A DNA stretch of 64,000 nt from Ktedonobacteria bacterium brp13 (GTDB lineage: Bacteria > Chloroflexota > Ktedonobacteria > Ktedonobacterales > Ktedonobacteraceae): NCBI GenBank assembly GCA_015099395.1, contig AP024096.1:4154001-4218000 (forward strand), in the 5' to 3' direction. The position numbers and the translations under genes were made by a program. Position 1 is the stretch's first letter. Every line of letters begins with the position of its first letter. Below the pieces are notes generated by a model. That model saw nothing but the letters and a program-made list of their open reading frames with translations, was not told where the DNA came from and ran no database searches. This document shows positions 8,419 through 17,594 of this stretch, one piece after another.

Positions 8419-9333
8419 GGTTGTGTTGCAAAAACGAGGAAGAAAAAAATGGAACGTGAGCGCCCTTTTCACTGTGCTTAGGCAACCACTCCAAAGAGTT
8501 TGGCGACCAGTGCGACCTGCCCTCCCACATCACCTTTGGCCACACCTTGGCATTGCCCTTTCCTTAACATGTTCATCATTTCGTATCCTTGTAAGGTTCG
8601 CCACGCCGTCTCGAACGAGAAAAAGCCCATGCCAGGTTTGGTCAAGCGTTGGGGAACGGTTGGATGAACCGGTGGTCCTGTTCGATGAGATTGTTGAGGT
8701 ATTTCACCTGCCGCAATTCCACGTGTTCAGGCAGGATGCCAGCGGCTTTCAGGTCGGCAATGGCCTTGGGATAGGCTGCATTTTTATCGACATTGATCAC
8801 ACGAGGAGCTGATGTGGCGGGGTTAGCCACAGTTGCTGGCTGGGCCATCTTTTCCTTGAGTGAATGTGCTTGAGGAACTCCATCAGCAGTGGAACGGAGC
8901 GCTTTCAGGAAGAAACGTGTGGCCGCCTCGGCATCGCGTGTTGGACTCAAGAGAAACTCGATCGTGTTTCCTTCAGAATCCACTGCGCGATAGAGGTACA
9001 TCCAGACTTTCTTGACCTTGATGTACGTCTCATCGACTTTCCAGGAGTCGTTGCAGGTTTTGAGATGCGGCCGGCAGCGTTTCTCCAGTTCCGGCGCATA
9101 CTGCTGGACCCACCTATAGATTGTCGTATGATCGACATGCAACCCTCGTTCGAGCATGATCTCTTCGAGATCGCGATAGCTAAGCGCATAGCGCAAATAC
9201 CAGCGCACGCACAAAAGAATGATGTCTGCCTGGAAATGACGCCATTTAAACGGGTTCTGCTCGGTCATGTCTGATCCTCTTTTGCTCTTTTCTCTCAACT
9301 GTAGCAGATCGGTTTACTTCTTGCAACATAACC
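8419..9333 (-). mobile_element. IS6-family insertion sequence, copy 2
   Basis: The inverted ends are GGTTGTGTTGCAA (8419-) and TTGCAACATAACC (-9333). It is close to copy 1, including the longer transposase. No matching 8-base target duplication flanks it. It truncates the transposase gene at 9334-9521. Confidence 0.85.
8478..9268 (-). pseudogene. IS6-family transposase, same frameshift as copy 1
   Basis: The start MTEQNPFKW at 9268 follows AGAGGATCAG. The DDE landmarks VDETYIK, NVDKNAAYPK and LIEQDHRF are intact. The frame ends after QPFPNA at 8642, because of the 11-base insertion at 8643-8662. The tail continues in another frame to 8478. Confidence 0.85.
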
Positions 9334-9521
9334 CCAGCCAGTAGGCTGATCCAAGCATCAGAGAGCTTGTCAGTCGGTGTATGCTTGATGGTCTTTTGCC
9401 GAATCTGTACCTGGGTACGGATCGGGCCAAATACATCGAGTTGACGCAATTTCACTCCAATAGCTGCCAGGCTGGCAGTCGGGCTGAAATGGTTCATCGT
9501 GCGTATGATAGACTCGTTCAT
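9334..9521 (-). pseudogene. N-terminal stub of a transposase
   Basis: About 62 codons (MNESIIRTMNHFSPTASLAA... to DAWISLLAG) resemble the N-terminus of a DDE transposase family common in Ktedonobacteria and cyanobacteria, with its KHTPxDKLxDAxISLLAG pattern. IS6 copy 2 cuts it at 9333. The start has AGGAGGATCACC just upstream. The family name is uncertain. Confidence 0.6.
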
Positions 9522-9600
9522 GGTGATCCTCCTCGCAAATGAAAGCTTTTATGGAATATCACCTTTCTTTTTGCAAGCCCTTCAAGGGTGAGTAAACCTG

Positions 9601-9771
9601 TCGCTATTTGGGCCAAACTTAGGTAGTGGGTCAACCCGCAAATAAACAGGTATTCGCCAAAGGTATCATAACGACGCAGATGGCTTCTGGCCGGGACTCA
9701 ACATTCTGCTACGAATGGCCGCTCAATTACGGGTTGACCCAGTAGTGTATACAATGCTTCGCAAATAGCGA
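9601..9771. mobile_element. 171-bp element with about 38-bp gapped inverted repeats
   Basis: The left edge TCGCTATTTG (9601-9610) followed by GTGGGTCAACCCG (to 9638) is mirrored by CGGGTTGACCCA (from 9730) and CAAATAGCGA (9762-9771), with similar spacing. No coding frame lies inside. It sits between the transposase stub and the receptor gene. The parent family is unknown. Confidence 0.55.
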
Positions 9772-9793
9772 AAAATAATGCAATATAGCTCCA

Positions 9794-12700
9794 TTACCTG
9801 TCCAATATCTGCAAATTATTTATGTCTTTCCCTCCATGCAGCATGATGACCTGTTTATTAACAGGGTTGCCGTCGCTAGCAAAGGCGATGATCCCACTGA
9901 TTCCTTTGTAGGCATGCTCGCTGTCGATCTCACTTAGTCCTGTGCGCACCCTGTCTGGCGTGATCGCTGTTGGATCTGCTGCCAATGCGTTCTGGTATCC
10001 TTGCAGGTATGTGTTGGTTGCGTCGTAGGAGAGGATGACGTCGCTATCTGCCAGGCTGGAACCGTACGTCTGTGGATTGGTGTTATGCGGATCATACGTG
10101 GTCTGATAGAACTTGAGAAATGCGCTCTGTTTTGCATTATGAGAATCAATGTATGTAAACGAGGTGAAATAGAGATTCTTGAAATTTGAGTTTTTTGCTG
10201 CCTGGGTGTAATCACCTGGTATAAACAATGCGTCTCCTCCCATCAGGCGCGTGGTCGCATGCTGAATCTCCAGATTTAAAAGCACTGGACTGGCGTCGCG
10301 CGCATAACCCGCAAAGTATATGAGATCAAGGTCAGGGTGTGCGGTGAGTACACTGTTGACCTGGTTGAGTAGACCGCTTGTATTCCCAATAGTGTATGTT
10401 GGTGTCTCAATAATCTTATGTCCTGGTGTGCTAAAATGTTCCTCGAAAGCTTTTGCCAGGCTGTCACTATAGGCGTCATTAGGATCTGAGAATACTGCGA
10501 TGTTGTGCGCATTGAGCTTCTTCTGTGCGTAGTCCGCTGCGTATGTGCCCTGCTGTGTGTCGGTCGGAATGACGCGGAAAAAATAAGGTGAGATGCCTGT
10601 CAGTCTGTCGCTGGTTGCGGTAGATGAGACGAGTGGAATCTTGGCTGCCTGCAACAGGGGGACAACAGCAAGTGTCGGTGCGCTGTTTAAAAATCCTAAC
10701 ACTCCGATGATTGTGTGGTCCTGGTGCACAATATTGATGATCTGCTGTGTGACGAAGGGGGCATAATCCGGGTTGCTGCCTATATTTGCTACCAGGATCA
10801 GTAGTGGCTTACAACTCTGTTGTGCACTGAGGCAGTGATCATTATATGCCTTTTGTCCGAGATATGCTCCCTGGATGATATCTCGTCCGCCGCCTGTAAA
10901 TATGCCGTTGGTTGGGGTTAAGCTGGTCGCGACGACAAGTGTGATGTGTGGTCGTGATGTCTGCAGTACTTTCACGTTCTCTGCGTAGATCAGTGGTTCT
11001 GCGTCTGTTGTTGCTGCTGCGTTGGCATTCTCCCAGGATGTGCTGGCGGCTCCCAGATGATGGGCACGTTGCTGGCTGGCGGCGAGGCTCTTGTTATCGG
11101 TGTCTGTGTTGCCCTGTCCACTATCAAAGGCATACGCACCGTCACTTACTCCGATACTCTCCTGTCCGCAGGTCGCTAATGTGTCTGTGACGCCGATTGT
11201 GTGCGGTGGCATCAGCCCGACGAGGCATGGACTACTGCTAAAGCTGTTCTGATAGTATAGAATAGCGAGCGGTATGGTTGTTGCTAGAATGATGAGCACA
11301 ACGAGCATCATTACGAATAGTCGCTTGCCCCACCAGGCCAACGGCTGTGTTCTTTTGATCGCCTGCAACATTCTGCTGGAGTTCTGACTATCATTGATCT
11401 GGTTAAATAGCTCAAGCGCATGCTGATAGTTTTTTTGCGCATCATGCCTTTTTTGCTTCGACTCATCTGCCAGCGCTATCTTCTCGCACAGTGTCGCTTC
11501 ACGCTGCCCGCGCTCCTTTGCGCTACCTGTGTTGAGTGTTTTTGTGAGCGCTAAGGCTTCTGTATATTGTTCGACTGCCTGGTCTGGCCTCTTATGCTGC
11601 TGATAAATCTCTCCTATAGATTGTTGGATGTTTATTATGCTCTGTGTGTCTCCACTCGTGCGGTATAATACAAGAGATTTCTCATAATCATTAATGGCGT
11701 CTCTCCATCCCTGCGGAGCAGGTCGCCTGACGCGCTGCTGATTGTGTGGGATGCGGCTATAGAGGGTTTCACGCTGCAGACGTTTGAGATCTCCCTTCGC
11801 TTGCAGTGTGCTGGCTTCGTTATGCGTCTCTCCGAGTTCGTGAAAGATAATTTCTGCCTGGTTGTAATAGTTGAGTGCTTCAGGCCATTCTTCTTCTCGT
11901 TGTGAGCTGTGTTGGCCCAGGTCGCGCAGTACATGGGCTTCACTGAGGCGGTCGCTAATCTGGCGGAAAAGGCCAAGTGCCTGTTCGTAGCTCTGCCTGG
12001 CCTCTTCTTCTTGCCCTCTCCGTTGTATATGACCACTTGCTTGCAAGACTAATCCTTCGTTCCGGCTATCATCAAGGTCGTGGAAGAGCTGGCGTGCCTG
12101 CTTATAGTATTCAAGTGCTACGGACCCCTGTCCGAGTTCTTTCTCTTGCATGTCTCCAATTGTCTGAGCCAGTCTTGCTGCATAGCCGGGTTCGCCTGCC
12201 TCCTGCAAAGATACGAGTGCCTGTTGATACTGTTTGAGCGCTCTTTCTGGCTCTCCATTCTTACGTGCTTCGTCACCCCATGCATAATGATAGATACCCT
12301 GGCCAAATTTGCTGATCTGCAGCGCGTTGTCTCGCGGTATTGTTAACAGGTGACGTATGCTCTCTTCGTTCTCTGCCTGCTTTATCTGCTGTTGCCATGC
12401 GACGATGCCTTTGTGGTCGTCGAGTGCGAATGCATAGTAATATTGTTCGGGATCAGAGCGATTAGCACAATAGTTGAAGGCTCGTTGGTGATACAGTTGC
12501 CACTTATCAGGTTCCTGCCGATGAATGTTCTCAACGAGCACTTCACGAAATAATTCATGTATTTCGTAGTAGCGGTCTCCTATGTCTTTAATATAGGAAT
12601 AGCTGCTAAATTGCTCGAAGCTTCCATACACGTCGGGAAGATCTAGCAATTCTGGAAAGATGTACTGTATGAATTCCCAGTTGAAACGGCGCAATAGTAC

Positions 12701-13663
12701 TCCGTAGTGTGTCCATTCACGGTCCGGCGATCGTAGCCGCAGGTCCAGGCGATCCTGTACGAGTTCTACTAACGCTTGCTCGGTGTATTCTTTCTGGAAT
12801 GGTTCGTCGAAAACCTTCTCTCTTTCGTCCCTGACCTGCCAGAGGGTGCTGATGATTGAGAGACAGAGGGGATGCCCATGGGTGACGCGGAAGATCTTTT
12901 CCTGGTCCTGCTCGTCTTCTACTCCTATCTCGCGCAGATAATCTACGACTGCTTCCTGGTCAAGCATCGGTAGCGGATACATGAGCTGATCCTGTTGCGC
13001 TACTTTTTTCATTTGTGGATAGGTTCGGCTGGCGATCAAAATATGGCAATGTAGATAGGTGTGGAGTTGTGGTATGAGACTATTGGTAACCCAATCGCTA
13101 TTGTGTATGTCTTCGATCTCGTTTAACCACTCACAGGTATCAAATATGAGTACTAGTGCTCCCTCTGACCGGTTAAATGTCTGTATCTGCTTATAGAAAG
13201 CTGTCTCTACCTCGGCAAATAAACGTTGCTCTGCGTGTGTCGCGTCTTGTTCTCTACTCTCAATCAGGGTCTTGAGATCTCCGAGTGGTTGGGTCAGGTT
13301 GAGTGCTGCAAATGAGGCTACTATCTCGAATGAGTGTTGTGCTGATCTGCGTCGTGCATTGCGCAGCGCATCGTCAAATGCATCGACGGCCTCTTGCACA
13401 CAGTTGGCTGCCAGTCGCCAGGAGAGCGCTTCGAGTATCTTTAACGGATCGGTCGGTAGTGAGCGGTTGGCAAAATCCAGTTTGATATGTAATGTTCCAC
13501 CTGCTGCATGATCCTCTAGATAATCCAGCAATGTGCTCTTCCCGGTCCCGGGCATTCCTGCCAGCAGAAACAACCAGGGGGTCTCTTGCTGCAGAAATTT
13601 CTTGTATACTTCGATCTCTCTTTTTCTACCAATAAACTTGGTTCTCGCAATATTAAGCGACAC
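9794..13663 (-). CDS. STAND ATPase - TPR - transmembrane - periplasmic ligand-binding fusion receptor
   Basis: This 1289-residue protein is built in four blocks. Residues 1-330 are a STAND-type P-loop ATPase (GMPGTGKST 36-44, Walker B LVLIFDTCEWL 170-180, ILIASR 208-213), followed by a winged-helix-like part to about 430. Residues 480-770 hold TPR-like repeats (for example A-Y-ALGLFRQ and EALNYYNQAEI). A single membrane helix lies near 780-802. After a Cys-containing linker, residues 895-1285 are a type-1 periplasmic binding / branched-chain amino acid receptor fold (GGGRDIIQGAYLGQKAYND, VLGFLNSAPTLAVVPLLQAAKIPLVSS in shorter form, ISPYFFRVIPTD). The topology implies a cytosolic ATPase and an external ligand sensor. 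The GTG start follows AAAGGATC, 35 bases after the paralogous ATPase gene. What it controls is unknown. Confidence 0.85.
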   Translation of the reverse strand: MSLNIARTKFIGRKREIEVYKKFLQQETPWLFLLAGMPGTGKSTLLDYLEDHAAGGTLHIKLDFANRSLPTDPLKILEALSWRLAANCVQEAVDAFDDALRNARRRSAQHSFEIVASFAALNLTQPLGDLKTLIESREQDATHAEQRLFAEVETAFYKQIQTFNRSEGALVLIFDTCEWLNEIEDIHNSDWVTNSLIPQLHTYLHCHILIASRTYPQMKKVAQQDQLMYPLPMLDQEAVVDYLREIGVEDEQDQEKIFRVTHGHPLCLSIISTLWQVRDEREKVFDEPFQKEYTEQALVELVQDRLDLRLRSPDREWTHYGVLLRRFNWEFIQYIFPELLDLPDVYGSFEQFSSYSYIKDIGDRYYEIHELFREVLVENIHRQEPDKWQLYHQRAFNYCANRSDPEQYYYAFALDDHKGIVAWQQQIKQAENEESIRHLLTIPRDNALQISKFGQGIYHYAWGDEARKNGEPERALKQYQQALVSLQEAGEPGYAARLAQTIGDMQEKELGQGSVALEYYKQARQLFHDLDDSRNEGLVLQASGHIQRRGQEEEARQSYEQALGLFRQISDRLSEAHVLRDLGQHSSQREEEWPEALNYYNQAEIIFHELGETHNEASTLQAKGDLKRLQRETLYSRIPHNQQRVRRPAPQGWRDAINDYEKSLVLYRTSGDTQSIINIQQSIGEIYQQHKRPDQAVEQYTEALALTKTLNTGSAKERGQREATLCEKIALADESKQKRHDAQKNYQHALELFNQINDSQNSSRMLQAIKRTQPLAWWGKRLFVMMLVVLIILATTIPLAILYYQNSFSSSPCLVGLMPPHTIGVTDTLATCGQESIGVSDGAYAFDSGQGNTDTDNKSLAASQQRAHHLGAASTSWENANAAATTDAEPLIYAENVKVLQTSRPHITLVVATSLTPTNGIFTGGGRDIIQGAYLGQKAYNDHCLSAQQSCKPLLILVANIGSNPDYAPFVTQQIINIVHQDHTIIGVLGFLNSAPTLAVVPLLQAAKIPLVSSTATSDRLTGISPYFFRVIPTDTQQGTYAADYAQKKLNAHNIAVFSDPNDAYSDSLAKAFEEHFSTPGHKIIETPTYTIGNTSGLLNQVNSVLTAHPDLDLIYFAGYARDASPVLLNLEIQHATTRLMGGDALFIPGDYTQAAKNSNFKNLYFTSFTYIDSHNAKQSAFLKFYQTTYDPHNTNPQTYGSSLADSDVILSYDATNTYLQGYQNALAADPTAITPDRVRTGLSEIDSEHAYKGISGIIAFASDGNPVNKQVIMLHGGKDINNLQILDR

Positions 13664-13698
13664 GCTTAGATCCTTTGTTCGTCACACTCTTTAACATC

Positions 13699-14925
13699 TC
13701 AATATGCCTCTTCTCGTTCATGGTACTTTTTGAATTGGTCGCTTTCTTCGTTGCTTAAATGATTGAGAATAATCTGTCGCAATAAAGGTGCAATTGTATA
13801 GGCGTTCTGTTGCAGGTTAAATTGTACTGAAGGATATCGTACGAAACACTCAAATAGATCACGTGCTTGCATACCTGGCAGCAGCTCAGGGAAGATGGTT
13901 GCCCATTTATGTTGGGTGAAATATTCAGTCACTACTCCATAACGTAACAGTTCATCGAATGGCCAGTGCAGGCGCGCGAGGATCTGTTCTTGCACGAAGG
14001 CTTGCCAGGCTGCGCGCAAAAATAATGCGACGAGCTGTGATGTGTTGCGTATCTCAAGTTGCGCATCATACCCATATTCTTTAATCACGTTGCAGAAAAG
14101 CGTGACGCTGTATGCGTGACCCTCTGTCTGGGCAAATACTAGCTCATGCAATGTTGCTGCGTGGATCTTTTCTTGTTGCAGATAGCCTGCTACTGTCTCT
14201 CTGTTCCAGGGTAGGAGGGTAATTGTGTGTCTCTGTTCCTGTTTGATGACGTCCAATGGCGGTTTCATCCTGCTTGTCATCATTACCAGGCATTGTTTGT
14301 TGCTACTTTGACGTGTGAGATCCTCATGTAAGTCTGGTAATAGTGAGTTCATCAACCAGTAATCAATGTCGCTGTCTCGTTCACTCAGCCATTCAAAATT
14401 GTCTAAGAGGATGACCAGTCCATCTTCTCGTAGTGTGCGCACGGCCTTTTTGAAGAATGTTGTCAGATTGTCGACTAATCCTTTCAGCCCTTTTTGTATC
14501 TCCTGGGATAATTTGTCTGACAGGATACTCAATGAGTTGTCTGTCACTCGGGCTTGATCTTGTGCGTTGATGACCTGGGTGATGTTGTGCAACTGTGAGG
14601 CCATAATGCTCATCTGTCTCCGCCCATCCTTCAGTTCTTCTTCAAATCGCTCGATTGCCTGCTCTTTACAGCTATCGGTGAGCTCGCTGATGATCTGCTC
14701 CAGAATGGTAAATTGATCGTGCAACGATGCTCTGGCGAAGTCCAGGTAGATCATCTTTACCTGTTCTGTCTGCAACTCTTCCCGTATCTGCCTGAGCACG
14801 TTGCTCTTGCCGACACACTCAATTCCATGCGTGATTAATAACCATTGCGCCTGCTGGTTCGATCTGCCTTGCTGGTAGAACTCTCTATGCAGTGCCAGCG
14901 CGGTCTCACGCTCTACCGATATCAC
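13699..14925 (-). CDS. STAND-type ATPase, stand-alone
   Basis: The 408-residue protein has a P-loop GIECVGKS (34-41) and Walker B LVILLDNFEWL (170-180). The second motif sits at the same position as in the 1289-residue neighbour, and the two N-terminal domains are clearly paralogous. The C-terminal 130 residues look like a winged-helix region. It has neither repeats nor a membrane segment, so it may be a regulator or co-oligomer of the larger protein. The GTG start follows AGAGGAGTAAAGC. It is in a tight minus-strand run with 15003-15449 and 9794-13663. Confidence 0.8.
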   Translation of the reverse strand: MISVERETALALHREFYQQGRSNQQAQWLLITHGIECVGKSNVLRQIREELQTEQVKMIYLDFARASLHDQFTILEQIISELTDSCKEQAIERFEEELKDGRRQMSIMASQLHNITQVINAQDQARVTDNSLSILSDKLSQEIQKGLKGLVDNLTTFFKKAVRTLREDGLVILLDNFEWLSERDSDIDYWLMNSLLPDLHEDLTRQSSNKQCLVMMTSRMKPPLDVIKQEQRHTITLLPWNRETVAGYLQQEKIHAATLHELVFAQTEGHAYSVTLFCNVIKEYGYDAQLEIRNTSQLVALFLRAAWQAFVQEQILARLHWPFDELLRYGVVTEYFTQHKWATIFPELLPGMQARDLFECFVRYPSVQFNLQQNAYTIAPLLRQIILNHLSNEESDQFKKYHEREEAY

Positions 14926-15002
14926 GCTTTACTCCTCTGCACTTTAATGACGAGAATGATCTATTACTTGCCTGTTTATCTATATAGATGTATATATTTG
15001 CA

Positions 15003-15449
15003 TTAACCAATATTGAAGCTGTTCCCTTCAACATGTGCATCTCCGCTGGCGTCTATCGTCTGTCTACCCTGTTCTGATCTGTTATGCATTGCATTTGCGA
15101 TTACTCTGGCTCGGTCGCTGGCGAGGATCTCTTGCAGCGGACCTTGCTGTATATGTTGTGCGATTACCTGCGCGAATGCTTCATCGCTCTGTAGGGCATG
15201 TGCAAGCTTATTATTGAGGTTGATCTGGTATTCTTGTGGTTCTTCCTGAAAATGTTCGAGTGCTTTGAGGGCGCTACCTTTGTCGTCTCCCTGCTGAAAA
15301 TGCTGTTTAATACTTTCGTACAGCCATTTGGCCTGAGCTAAACCGACGTCTACGATGTTTGTAGCTAATGCGTCTTCTAGTTTTGGGGCAAATGCTGTTA
15401 ATATAATCACTGCTTGCTCGGTGATCATCTGTAGTGTTGTGGCGTCCAT
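15003..15449 (-). CDS. Small adaptor-like protein of the STAND cluster
   Basis: The protein has 148 residues, mostly helical and acidic, ending in a Gly/Asn-rich tail (TIDASGDAHVEGNSFNIG). I do not recognise a named domain. Small helical proteins with short Gly/Asn-rich tails are sometimes found next to bacterial STAND ATPases as effector-associated or adaptor parts, and the tail has a general likeness to amyloid-type signalling motifs; both points are inference. It precedes the two ATPase genes on the same strand. The ribosome-binding site is weak (AAAGGTC). Confidence 0.55.
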   Translation of the reverse strand: MDATTLQMITEQAVIILTAFAPKLEDALATNIVDVGLAQAKWLYESIKQHFQQGDDKGSALKALEHFQEEPQEYQINLNNKLAHALQSDEAFAQVIAQHIQQGPLQEILASDRARVIANAMHNRSEQGRQTIDASGDAHVEGNSFNIG

Positions 15450-15552
15450 AAAAAATTGCCCAGACCTTTCTATTGCTATGTTCGTCTTAGGCTTATTTTA
15501 TGCTATCTATACTGATGAATGCAACCTGCAAGCGTGGCACTTGTTTGTCTCG

Positions 15553-15937
15553 TTATGTGTTACGCTGGTCCAGGCGCTGCGGGTGCAGTCGGTTTTTCTT
15601 CTCTGTGTTCAATGTGTTGTGTGACTCATCATCTTCCTGGCGTAGAAAAACCTGTTCTTCGAACTCTTCGAGCAATTTCTCGCTCCGTTCGATACTCTTC
15701 CAGGCTTCGTCTCGCTGCCCTGCTCCGAACCAGTCTCGCTCTAATACGCGATCGTACCGGCGTCGGATCTTGTCTAGCTCTTGATGAATCTCTTCTGCCT
15801 CGGCGTAGATGAAATTCTGCCGAAAGTGTTCAAACTCGATCTCTTTTTTGAAGTTGACTTCGCAATTCTCGATGATCTCGTCGTACTGCAGATTCGCCTG
15901 CGCCAGGAAGCCATTGATGATCTTGTTCTCCTCCTCT
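15553..15937 (-). pseudogene. C-terminal part of a charged helical protein, cut by IS6
   Basis: From 15937 downward the minus strand encodes about 127 residues rich in Glu, Arg and Lys (for example EEIHQELDKIRRRYDRVLERD and SEKLLEEFEEQ), likely coiled coil, ending at 15553. Upstream the frame continues only as antisense of an IS6 remnant, so the 5' part is lost. Its position in the STAND operon suggests that it was once part of that system. Confidence 0.6.
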
Positions 15938-16662
15938 GCGTGCGTTGGTACCTGCGGTATGCACTCAGCTACCGCGATCTGGAGGTGATGATGCTTGAGC
16001 GCGGGCTGCATGTCGATCATACGACCATCTCTCGTTGGGTTCAGCACTATGCACCCGAACTTGATCGGCGTTGCCGTCCTCATTTGAAGCCCACCACCGA
16101 TTCCTGGCGCGTCGATGAGACATCTATCAAAGTGAAAAAGGAATGGGTGTATCTCTATCGAGCAGTCGATTCGCAGAGAAACACGCTTGACTTCTTCTTC
16201 AGTCCGACGAGGGATGCACAAGCAGCCAAGCAGTTCTTTCTGAAAACGCTCGCCGCTTCCCACACCAGGGAACCACGAGTCATCAACGTGGACAAAAACG
16301 CTGCGTATCCCAAAGCGATGACTGACTTGAAAGCCACCGGGATACTTCCCGAGAAGGTTGAACTGAGATAGGTGAAATACCTCAACAATCTCATCGAGCA
16401 AGATCATCGGTTCATCCAACCGTTCCCCAACGGTTGACGAAACCTGGAATGGGCTTTTTCTCGTTCAAGACAGCATGGCGAACCTTACAAGGATTCGAGG
16501 TGATGAACATGATACACAAAGGACAAGTACAAGGGGTGGACAAAGGGGATGTAAGTGGGCAGGTCGTACTGGTCGCCAAACTCTTTGGAGTGGTTGTCTA
16601 GGAAAATCGAAGAAGGTCGCCTCACGTTCAGTTTTTTTCTTCCTCGTTTTTGCAACACAACC
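15938..16662 (+). mobile_element. IS6 copy 3, 5'-truncated, with dead transposase
   Basis: The right end TTGCAACACAACC closes at 16662 and the left end is missing. The transposase reads from LLCVRWYLRYALSYRDLEVMM, stops at a nonsense codon in ELRQVKY (Q to TAG, 16369-16371), and also carries the shared 11-base insertion (16417-16436). Residual coding runs to 16601. It has replaced the start of the charged helical gene. Confidence 0.8.
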
Positions 16663-16847
16663 CATTTTTCTTCACGCTCTCAGCCAGCTTGTCTACATAA
16701 CCCAATAAAGTTGCGGACTACGTCACAACCTGGGAAGCACCAGGAATTCCAATCAACGCTTTTATTTCCTTTGTCTGCAATTGGCTCAGCCCTGTCTGAT
16801 TGTTCTCACCTCGTTGCGCATCCCGTGGTTTTTTTGTTGCCAGATCC
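16663..16847. repeat. Spacer with a solo CCACGGGATGCGCAAC end
   Basis: At 16808-16828 the minus strand carries CCACGGGATGCGCAACGAGG, matching the terminal repeat of the element at 34127-34318. No second end lies nearby. No gene is seen. Confidence 0.5.
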
Positions 16848-17531
16848 CTACCAGGGACGAAACACGGAAAGAGACGACGACTCAACCCCAGGACTGGCAC
16901 GCAAGAAATGGGCGCCAGAGGACAAATCCTGCGAAATCTGAAGCGGCGAAGGCAAAGGCGTCTGTTCTTGTCGCCAGCGTTCAGCCAGTTCGGGACCCAG
17001 ATAGATCAGCCAGCTCGGCGTAATCTCTTCTAGAAATTGACGCGCCGTGCCATTCTGAAAGACGGGCAAGATAGTCTCTTCCAGATAATCACGTTCAAAC
17101 ATAAAGCCAAACGGACTAAAGTAGCCAAACACGGCCTGACCCTGCTCACACAACTGAAGCCAGCGTTCAACAAAATGCTCAACCTTTTCGGGCCGTTTCT
17201 CATAATTTATTGCCCGTGGCTCGACCCAGACGGTGACAACGGGATAGGATGCCGCTCTGGGCTCAAACCAATAAATCTCCGAGCTCTTTGTCCCCTTACC
17301 CTCTATGACCCCGCTCTCTTCCTGGGCAAGATGCTCTACTGCTTGTTCAGACGACCCTCCAGGTAGAACGGGAAAACCCTCACTAGGGAAGAGAGGAAGC
17401 CCATCTTCGGGAAGCAAGACCTCAAACTCATCTAGCCCCAGCTCCATCGCCTTCAAGGTCACTGCAATCAAATCCACCCGTGCCAACGTTGGCGGAAACA
17501 GGACATAGCCTCCGACAGGATCATAACTCAT
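16848..17531 (-). CDS. Candidate immunity protein for the adjacent toxin
   Basis: The 227-residue soluble protein (MSYDPVGGYVLFPPTLARVDL...) has no signal peptide or membrane helix and is rich in aromatic residues (YFSPFGFMFERDYLEE). I do not recognise a family with certainty. It begins 63 bases after the candidate toxin gene on the same strand, the usual place for an immunity gene in polymorphic toxin loci, and its size and acidity fit. That role is inferred from position only. Confidence 0.5.
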   Translation of the reverse strand: MSYDPVGGYVLFPPTLARVDLIAVTLKAMELGLDEFEVLLPEDGLPLFPSEGFPVLPGGSSEQAVEHLAQEESGVIEGKGTKSSEIYWFEPRAASYPVVTVWVEPRAINYEKRPEKVEHFVERWLQLCEQGQAVFGYFSPFGFMFERDYLEETILPVFQNGTARQFLEEITPSWLIYLGPELAERWRQEQTPLPSPLQISQDLSSGAHFLRASPGVESSSLSVFRPW

Positions 17532-17594
17532 CTCAATCGCTCCTTTTCACGTCTCTCTGCTGCTTTGTTTTGACGTTCATGATGATACCACGAA

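Noticed and set aside
15553..16419. 288-codon minus-strand frame as one gene
   Set aside because: Codons upstream of about 15937 are antisense of an IS6 transposase remnant; only the last 127 are native.
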